Program-made: the position numbers and the translations under genes | In this document: positions 22,376 through 28,977 of the stretch, piece by piece | Position numbering within the stretch: the first letter of the stretch is position 1 | How the letters are laid out: every line of letters begins with the position of its first letter | DNA from: Echiichthys vipera | Taxonomy: Eukaryota > Chordata > Actinopteri > Perciformes > Trachinidae | DNA length: 64,000 bases | Direction: 5' to 3' | Assembly: GCA_963691815.1 (NCBI GenBank) | Contig: OY829645.1 | Coordinates: 17,680,672 to 17,744,671 of the forward strand | The notes under the pieces: generated by a model | Database searches by the model: none | The model's input: only the letters and a program-made list of their open reading frames with translations | Told to the model about the DNA's origin: nothing

Positions 22376-22387
22376 ATTCCCCCTTTT
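22376..22387 (-). promoter_or_regulatory. ERV polypurine tract
   Basis: AAAAGGGGGAAT on the minus strand directly abuts the 3' LTR. It is the expected RNase H-resistant primer for plus-strand DNA synthesis and closely resembles gammaretroviral tracts. Confidence 0.9.
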
Positions 22388-22530
22388 GAGCTCTCAAAAG
22401 AGCTCAACATCAAGCGTTCGCAATTGCAGACAATCATTGATAGTAAACATGAATATAGCTCGGCCGTATGCTATAGTTCGGCCGTACATGGGTTTTAAGA
22501 AAAAGCGTTGGAATCACATCTGTAGTGGGT

Positions 22531-24627
22531 CTAGACATCGACCAGTCTAATATCCCGTACATAGTCACCATCCTTATTCTCCTGGTTTTCCTGTTCTTCA
22601 GCTAACAGTAGAGGCATGGTCATCATGACAGGAGCTTTACCTTCAATGGTGGTGGTGATTAGCCTAACCATCAAAGATCTGATACATGGTACACAACAGC
22701 ATCCACAAGTTACTAGTATAGCCAGGAAAACAGCGATAGACAGAAACAATGACAGAATCAATGTCTTCCATTTTCCAAATACTCTGGTGAACCATTCATC
22801 CAAGGGGTTATCTAATCCAGAATGAACGTGCATAGTTTTAGAGAGGGTTCGCAATCCTTCTAAGGCCTTGGTCACTGAACCGTCCGGCGCTGTATTGTTG
22901 GGAATGAACGTGCAACACATGTTCCCAAACATTGCACACACACCCCCTTTTTCGGCTAAAACCATGTCCAAGGCCATCCTATTTTGAACTGCCATAAGTG
23001 AAGTCGGGGCTAATTGAGCCGAAAGACCTTCGACTGCGTCCCTGGTTAAATTGGTTAGTCGCAGGACATTGTAATGCACATAATTGATGCGATCGACATT
23101 TTTGTTAGGCGTGATCGGGAACACAGCACTGATAAGGGGGATGTTTTCGAAACCTGCTGCTACTTGATCCACTAATTTGTATCGGTTGGGGACCCCGCGT
23201 GGTACTCCAACTGCATCAATATACGTAGGATTGTTTAATGACGTATCAAATGAACCGGTGTGTCGTTTCTCGAGCACATGACGTCGTTGACGTTGTGTGA
23301 GTGCCTGTCTAGCGGTTTCGGTGGCAGACAGATGTCTCAAATGGTCGCCTATCAAAAGGAGAGGTGTTCTCAGTCTTACCATCGCGCATTTCCCAATGCT
23401 ATGTGGGAGAAGACGGACATAGAGTCGGTTAGTGCCGCAATAGTAATACAATCCTGCCCGAGCCCACGTGCCAATTTCACTTCCGTTTCTGATTTCTTTG
23501 CACCAGGAGGAGTCTATGGACCCATAGTCGCGTTTATCAGGCATTTTGCTGTGAGTTAGATTACATCTTGGGGTATAGTCAGACCATTCATAACATATGT
23601 ACGTACCATTGTTCTTATTGGGCGTAAATGGACCTACTGTGGTTTTGTTAGATATCGGGGGAAACAGATGTCCCAGAGTGGAACAGCTGGTATCAATGCC
23701 GTTAGTCAAGCTCATCATGCAATTATAGCCTACTGTGTCATTTGGAAAGAGTGGCGCTGGGACTGTTACTAAACTGGGGCGAGCAGATGCACATGCTACA
23801 CAGTCCCCTTCACTCTGTTCTCGCGCTACCTGAGCTACCCAGGATACCCACAAGTTTTCTTCAGAGTACCCGGTAGCCATCCGTACTACATCTGCCGGTT
23901 TCAATAGAGAGTAGTCTATGACCTTAAAGGTAGATCCCAGATCCGGTTTAGTCGCCGGGGCTGGAGTGGACACAGTGGCTAATGCGGTGAGGTTTTGAGG
24001 ACGAGCCGGGTGTAAGTTTAGTTTTATTAGGCCCATAGGGTCCTTTCCTGTGATATCTAACCCTAATAAGAAATAGAAGGAGTTTTCGGTATAGTTCCAA
24101 CAATGTCCACTTGGGCGGTTAGGATACGGATTGGCTGTTAATTGTAGGACACTCATTGTTAATGGGTTTGTTTGTGCACTAAAATCCCTCTGTATACGAA
24201 AGTACCCTGCCGTTTTTATCTTTCCTTCCGAGGTCGTCGTTTGCGGGTTAAAGTCTCGATTGGTGGCCTGCCAGACATGGTTCCAGCTAGGACACCAAAC
24301 CTGGCTCCCTGGCCACCCCAGCTGGCAGAGATATACATCATACCCTCTATACGAAGTTGGCTTGCCTCCACAAGGAATTACGCTACATAGGTCAAATTGG
24401 AATGCCGAGGTTGAATTTAGGGTGTAATCTAACTCAATTCCCCCATATTTCTGTATACACTTATCCTTTTTTTGCGTTCCTCGTTTCTCACGAGAGAACG
24501 GGCTAAGGGGTGTCACTGCCTGACTCTGTTCATGCTGACCCTCGCATACCCAAAAAATCAGGGGTACAATTATACATGTTAGAGCACCACACGATAATAA
24601 CACCCCTCTATTACCAAATAGTAGCAT
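22531..24627 (-). CDS. env: Retroviral envelope glycoprotein, intact
   Basis: An uninterrupted frame of 698 residues. It starts with a hydrophobic signal segment (residues about 9-28). The surface subunit holds many N-glycosylation sites and a CXXC motif (CVAC, 276-279), typical of gamma-type envelopes that bond covalently to the transmembrane subunit. A basic cleavage stretch lies at 446-455 (RQRR and EKR). The transmembrane subunit has a heptad-rich region, the immunosuppressive-domain-like segment followed by CX6CC (Cys 564, 571, 572), a membrane anchor at about 621-642 followed by a Cys cluster, and a cytoplasmic tail of about 50 residues. It resembles envelope genes widespread in percomorph fish genomes. 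It would be made from a spliced mRNA: a donor (32151) and acceptor (24678) are visible. With such young LTRs, intactness is explained by recent insertion and need not mean host use. Confidence 0.95.
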   Translation of the reverse strand: MLLFGNRGVLLSCGALTCIIVPLIFWVCEGQHEQSQAVTPLSPFSREKRGTQKKDKCIQKYGGIELDYTLNSTSAFQFDLCSVIPCGGKPTSYRGYDVYLCQLGWPGSQVWCPSWNHVWQATNRDFNPQTTTSEGKIKTAGYFRIQRDFSAQTNPLTMSVLQLTANPYPNRPSGHCWNYTENSFYFLLGLDITGKDPMGLIKLNLHPARPQNLTALATVSTPAPATKPDLGSTFKVIDYSLLKPADVVRMATGYSEENLWVSWVAQVAREQSEGDCVACASARPSLVTVPAPLFPNDTVGYNCMMSLTNGIDTSCSTLGHLFPPISNKTTVGPFTPNKNNGTYICYEWSDYTPRCNLTHSKMPDKRDYGSIDSSWCKEIRNGSEIGTWARAGLYYYCGTNRLYVRLLPHSIGKCAMVRLRTPLLLIGDHLRHLSATETARQALTQRQRRHVLEKRHTGSFDTSLNNPTYIDAVGVPRGVPNRYKLVDQVAAGFENIPLISAVFPITPNKNVDRINYVHYNVLRLTNLTRDAVEGLSAQLAPTSLMAVQNRMALDMVLAEKGGVCAMFGNMCCTFIPNNTAPDGSVTKALEGLRTLSKTMHVHSGLDNPLDEWFTRVFGKWKTLILSLFLSIAVFLAILVTCGCCCVPCIRSLMVRLITTTIEGKAPVMMTMPLLLAEEQENQENKDGDYVRDIRLVDV

Positions 24628-24643
24628 GATTTAGCACTAAAAC

Positions 24644-24892
24644 CTAGTGGTGCCTGTGAGTATTAGTTTTAGCAAACCTAAAGCAAAGTAAATAGCAAAT
24701 ATTACAGATAGAAAAACGAAAAAGTTCAGTTGACTCGTTGTCATGGAGATGGTGGGTCTGGCGACGTCGTCTTCTTCGGGTGTTGGTTTTAACGAGCTCA
24801 GGTATACTACCTTCCCTCCAGTGCCACCAGGGGATTATTCTGCCCCTTGTTGGTCGGTGGTCTTTTCTTCTGTACCAGCCGGTACAGTGCAC
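24644..24892 (-). CDS. Small basic ORF between pol and env, doubtful
   Basis: An 82-codon frame overlaps the end of the integrase frame and stops 17 bases before the env ATG. It encodes a Trp-containing start, a run of six arginines (NTRRRRRRQTHH), a hydrophobic Cys/Phe-rich stretch (LFRFSICNICYLLCFRF) and a His-rich end. Short Arg runs occur in RNA-binding accessory proteins of complex retroviruses, but simple class I viruses usually lack these. It could equally be a chance frame over a GAAGACGACGTCG-like stretch. No family recognised. Confidence 0.2.
   Translation of the reverse strand: MHCTGWYRRKDHRPTRGRIIPWWHWREGSIPELVKTNTRRRRRRQTHHLHDNESTELFRFSICNICYLLCFRFAKTNTHRHH
24672..24695 (-). promoter_or_regulatory. 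Candidate env splice acceptor
   Basis: On the minus strand TTTACTTTGCTTTAG|G gives a pyrimidine-containing tract and AG at 24679-24678, about 50 bases before the env ATG. It pairs naturally with the donor at 32151. Prediction from consensus only. Confidence 0.45.
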
Positions 24893-25386
24893 GATGCTTT
24901 CAGGTCCTGATGCACCTCACTCAAGGAGCGTTGTGGTTCTGCTGCTGCCGCACACTGGCTCCAGTGGTACCAAGTGTCGCCTTTCCCCTTCAGTCGGACG
25001 GCGTGGGATGTTCGCTCCACCACCTGGTATGGACCTGTCCAGCGAGGTTCGGACCACTTCCGCTTGATGACCTTCAGCACCACCCAGTCTGTCTCCGGCG
25101 TTGCCTGGGCCTCCGCGTTGCCGAGTCGATCGGTCACCTGTTTGGCGAATGCTGAAACGAGACTTTGCAATTCACGGAAATACTCTCTGTTGGTTAGTGA
25201 TTGGTCATCATTTTTTATACCAGGCAGCCTAGACTTTGGCCCTGGCAGAGCCCTTCCCGTTTGCAACTCAAAAGGCGTGAAACCTGTGCTCTGATTCACA
25301 GAGCTCCTAACAGACATCAAGGCTAATGGTAGGGCGTCAACCCAATTCATTTTGGTCTGTGCACAGATTTGGCCAATTTGTTTTTT
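24835..25386 (-). pseudogene. pol: Integrase C-terminal part, in a shifted frame
   Basis: This frame continues the integrase after the break in the six-A run at 25381-25386. Its first ATG is at 25350. It contains the region after the catalytic Glu (WVDALPLALMSVRSS, TPFELQTGR) and the C-terminal domain with a GPY motif (WTGPYQVVERTSHAVRLKGK) as in gammaretroviral and epsilonretroviral integrases. It ends at 24835, about 200 bases before env. Reading it with the rest of pol needs one change of frame, so as assembled the integrase is truncated just after the DDE glutamate. Confidence 0.85.
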
Positions 25387-28142
25387 ATAGTCTGATTCAT
25401 TCTTTCTACTTTCCCTTGTGACTGGGGATGGTAAACTGTACCAAACTTGTGTTTCAAACCCAGCATTGATTCAACCTTCTGCAAATCCTGATTCTTGAAA
25501 TGTGTTCCGTTATCTGACCTGATTTTCTCCGGGAACCCATGTCTCGGGATGTACTGATTTATCAAAAACTTAATTACCGTCTTACTGTCTTCCTTCTTCG
25601 CAGGCCATGCCTCTGGCCATCCTGTATATGCATCCACACACATCAACATATACCTATACCCTCTTACCATGGTAACCATATCTGTATAATCGATTATGAT
25701 TTCTCTTCCGACTCTGGGTTCTAGAGGATATCTTCCAGGATGTGGTTTCACCGTGGGTCTGGCATTGTACTGTGTACATATTTTGCATGTGGTCACATAG
25801 TGTTTGGCCATGTCTTTCAGATAAGGATGCCACCAATGTTCCAGATTTCTCATCATCTGAGCCACACCCACGTGTCCCACACCGTGTGCTTCAGCTAAAG
25901 CGGTCTGTCTACCGTCCGGTGGCAAAACGAGACGCCCATCCGGGCCTCTCCACAAACCATCCGTTTGTGTTGCCCCTCTAGCTTTCCACATGGTTTTCTC
26001 CTGTGGCGACGCTGCTGTTTGTCCATTTTTGAGTGCACTCAGATCAGATAGCTCTTCTGCCTCTGAACACACTACTATTGCTTGTGTTACGTATCCTGCC
26101 GCCTTCTTTGCGGCTTGATCAGCTGCGGCATTGCCTTGTCTTACTCGTGTGTTGACTTTGTCATGTCCTTTGCATTTTATTACTGCTACCTCATTTGGGA
26201 GTAATAATGCATTTGCCAGTTCTCTCATTTCAGTTTCATGTTTGATGGGTTTTTTGTTGGTCGTCAGAAAGCCTGTCCTTAACCATTGTTTTAATTCTAC
26301 ATGGACCGCGCCCGTTGCATACGCGGAGTCTGAATAAATGTTTACTCTCTGTCCTTCACCTATTTTTAGGGCCGCTATAATGGCCAGCACCTCCGCTCTT
26401 TGGGCTGATTGCTGTCCCTGTATTTGTTCCGCGCTTCGTGTGACGAACTGTCCTTGTAGATCCTCTACCACCGCGAAGGCAGCTTTTAACCCTTCCTTCT
26501 CATCTCTAAAGCAACATCCGTCTGTGTACAAGTCTCTGGCACCATCAATTGCTTGTGCCTGCAAGTCAGGTCGCACTTTTTCATCCCTATATATTATGTC
26601 CACGCATGTGTGAGGTTCTCCTGTTCCCATTTGATCGGCCATATTTATTCCTTCATGTGTGAATGTTAGATTCGGGGCTTCGAGTATATGACTCAGTCTT
26701 CGTTGTCGTAACGCCGTTAATGTGAATGCTTGTGAGTTGACATATGCTACCACACTGTGTGACGTCAAAATGTGTAATTGATGGCCCATGACGACATGGG
26801 CCGTTTTCTGAATGATTTTAGCCAAACCTGCTGCGTGTCGAGTGCAGTCATGATGTCGTTTTTCCATTTCGTCTAACATGACGCTTACATACATTAATAC
26901 TATCCTATCTCCCCCTTTTCTCTGGAACAAAATGCCGTTGGCACAGGCATTTGTGACAGAGACATCGAGACAGAACGGTAACGAGTAGTCTGGAATGGCC
27001 AATTCAGCGGCGGACGAAAGTGCCTGTTTAAGATTGATAAAAGCTTCTTCCGCCTCCTGGGTCCAGTCAAGAGACGCTGAGAGATTCCGCATACCCTGTT
27101 CTTTCACGAGGTTGCGCAATGGAGTCGTCAGTCCAACATAGTCAGCAATATATGACCTACTATAGCCTGTGAGTCCTAAAAACGACAGCATGTCTTTTAC
27201 CATCATGGGTTTTGAATGATGCAAAATGGTGGATTTATGCTGTGGAGAGAGGCTAGTCCCCTTCTGAGAAATTACCCTTCCCAAAAAAGAAACCTGCTTT
27301 CGACAGACTTGCAGTTTGTTTTTGCTGACTTTGAATCCCCCTTTTGCCAAATGAATCAGAACGAGTTGCGTCGCTTGTAGGCACAACGTGGCCGTTGGTG
27401 CAGCAAGTAGCAGGTCGTCTACGTACTGAACCAAAGTCACTTGGACGGGTAAGGGACAGTCGACTAACAGTTCCTTGAGGGTCTGATTAAACAGTCCAGG
27501 GGAGAGGGCGAAACCTTGTGGTAGGCGGGTGTATCTAAGTCGTTGTCCTTGGAAGGTAAATGAAAAAATGTCCCGTAACTCATTGGCCAAAGGTAAACAG
27601 AAGAACGCATTAGCCAAATCAATACAGGTGAACCACTGTTGTTCCGGAGCCAAATTCGTGAGCGCAACATATGGGTTAGGAACTGGTACTGTGGGAGTAA
27701 GAAGGATGTCATTAATCGCCCTCAGATCATGTGCCATGCGATATTTACCTGTCCCTTTCTTTTCAACCGGCAAAATGGGCGTGTTCCATTCGGAATGTGA
27801 TTGCTCCAGGACCCCTGTGTGGAGAAGGCCCAGGATTGTGTCAGCTATCCCCTCCTCAGCTTGAGGCTTATGCGGATACTGCCTGATCCAGATAGGATTG
27901 TCGTCCTGTATCTGGAAAGTGACCGGCGAGCATTGTACCATGCCGACGTCCGTCGGGCCATTTGCCCATAAACTAGCAGGAAGTCCGGCAAGTATGTTGG
28001 TGGCCTCTGGGTGATCTGTCTGCTCGCGACCATGATGTCTGGACAACTGTGCATGTTCTAAGATTACCCGATCAGTTCCTGAAACTAAAATACGATAAGT
28101 GTTAGTCGTATTCGAATATTGGACTTGTGACAGCCTTTGTGT
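25347..28142 (-). CDS. pol: Pol: reverse transcriptase, RNase H, most of integrase
   Basis: The frame is open from 28142 (after a TAG at 28143-28145); no ATG is needed if it is made by recoding. Numbering from 28046: the RT has the first catalytic Asp at 143 (CIDLANAFF), LPQGF at 175 and YVDD at 208-211, as in gammaretroviruses. A connection domain follows, then RNase H with D508, E551, D572 and D642. The integrase zinc module has H720, H724, C753 and C756, and the core has D785, D844 and E880. It stops at 25347, about 20 residues past the last catalytic Glu, because of a frame change in an A run. The C-terminal domain follows in another frame. The pol frame overlaps the end of pro by about 40 bases and is displaced from it, unusual for a class I element. 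Confidence 0.95.
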   Translation of the reverse strand, partial: TQRLSQVQYSNTTNTYRILVSGTDRVILEHAQLSRHHGREQTDHPEATNILAGLPASLWANGPTDVGMVQCSPVTFQIQDDNPIWIRQYPHKPQAEEGIADTILGLLHTGVLEQSHSEWNTPILPVEKKGTGKYRMAHDLRAINDILLTPTVPVPNPYVALTNLAPEQQWFTCIDLANAFFCLPLANELRDIFSFTFQGQRLRYTRLPQGFALSPGLFNQTLKELLVDCPLPVQVTLVQYVDDLLLAAPTATLCLQATQLVLIHLAKGGFKVSKNKLQVCRKQVSFLGRVISQKGTSLSPQHKSTILHHSKPMMVKDMLSFLGLTGYSRSYIADYVGLTTPLRNLVKEQGMRNLSASLDWTQEAEEAFINLKQALSSAAELAIPDYSLPFCLDVSVTNACANGILFQRKGGDRIVLMYVSVMLDEMEKRHHDCTRHAAGLAKIIQKTAHVVMGHQLHILTSHSVVAYVNSQAFTLTALRQRRLSHILEAPNLTFTHEGINMADQMGTGEPHTCVDIIYRDEKVRPDLQAQAIDGARDLYTDGCCFRDEKEGLKAAFAVVEDLQGQFVTRSAEQIQGQQSAQRAEVLAIIAALKIGEGQRVNIYSDSAYATGAVHVELKQWLRTGFLTTNKKPIKHETEMRELANALLLPNEVAVIKCKGHDKVNTRVRQGNAAADQAAKKAAGYVTQAIVVCSEAEELSDLSALKNGQTAASPQEKTMWKARGATQTDGLWRGPDGRLVLPPDGRQTALAEAHGVGHVGVAQMMRNLEHWWHPYLKDMAKHYVTTCKICTQYNARPTVKPHPGRYPLEPRVGREIIIDYTDMVTMVRGYRYMLMCVDAYTGWPEAWPAKKEDSKTVIKFLINQYIPRHGFPEKIRSDNGTHFKNQDLQKVESMLGLKHKFGTVYHPQSQGKVERMNQTIKNKLAKSVHRPK

Positions 28143-28977
28143 CTACCCAATCCGTTTGCTGTATTGCCCTTTTAACAATGCTCCCAAGTTCCTTGGCCTG
28201 ATGTTGAGGATGCAGCGCCAGAGAAACGTGTGGCGACGCCTCGTCATCCATCATGTACCAGGAAGTCTGTTCAGGTGTTAAGTTAACCGCAGCAGCCACA
28301 CCCTCTGGTGCAACATAAATGTATTGTGTGTCAATTTCCCAAGTCTGCCCTTCAAGGCAGCTTTGATATTTATCCTGATACCAATCAGTTTGTGCTCTAT
28401 CATAGAACAGTGTGACATGTGGTGGATCCGGAGGAGAGACGTAGGGCTCGATCTGAGCTATCCAGGGTTTCCAGAGAGAGTAAGCCGAAAGAACGCTACC
28501 CTTCCCCGGCGTTTGTGGTTGTATAGTTCCCCAGTATATGTCGACACATTGTTCGGTTACAGGTTGCAGCAGATATTGTCCAGCTGAGGCTGGGCCGTTC
28601 GAGCATGGCAGTCGAGTACCGTCCGGTAGAGTGACAACCAGTCCATCAGCACAACACAGGATGGATGCTCCCATTTTAATGAGCATATCCCTCCCCAGGA
28701 GATTCATAGGGACCATGGGAGAATGCACAAAGGGATGCACAAAAGTCTGTGGGCCAATTTTTGTTAACAGGGGTTTGGTAATCGGCAGAGTTTGTTTTTC
28801 CCCAGAGAAGCCCACAAGTGTGATGGTGTTTGAAGATAGAGAACCGGGAGGTAATGATTTTATCGTTGAGCACGTGGCCCCCGTGTCAACCAAAAATGGC
28901 AATTTGGCCGTTCCTACTTGTACAGACAACATTGGTTCTGCCGTGGGATTGTTGTCCGTGTGGTTCTCAGGGGTGTG
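28102..28977 (-). CDS. pro: Retroviral protease plus unassigned region
   Basis: The frame is the same as gag and follows its UGA stop at once, so expression by stop-codon readthrough is likely. The first ATG is at 28932. Numbered from that Met, the aspartic protease has DTGA at 16-19 and the LLGRDM motif at 78-83. A typical retroviral protease would end near residue 110-125, but the frame runs on to 276. The extra region has two similar motifs, PHVTLFYD (His172) and PHVSLALH (His235), separated by 63 residues. Paired H-x-(T/S)-x motifs are the hallmark of 2H phosphoesterases, so a fold of that type is possible, but I cannot confirm it. No dUTPase motifs were seen. pol begins in another frame over the last 40 bases. 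Confidence 0.88.
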   Translation of the reverse strand, partial: HTPENHTDNNPTAEPMLSVQVGTAKLPFLVDTGATCSTIKSLPPGSLSSNTITLVGFSGEKQTLPITKPLLTKIGPQTFVHPFVHSPMVPMNLLGRDMLIKMGASILCCADGLVVTLPDGTRLPCSNGPASAGQYLLQPVTEQCVDIYWGTIQPQTPGKGSVLSAYSLWKPWIAQIEPYVSPPDPPHVTLFYDRAQTDWYQDKYQSCLEGQTWEIDTQYIYVAPEGVAAAVNLTPEQTSWYMMDDEASPHVSLALHPQHQAKELGSIVKRAIQQTDWVDTKAVTSPIFEYD

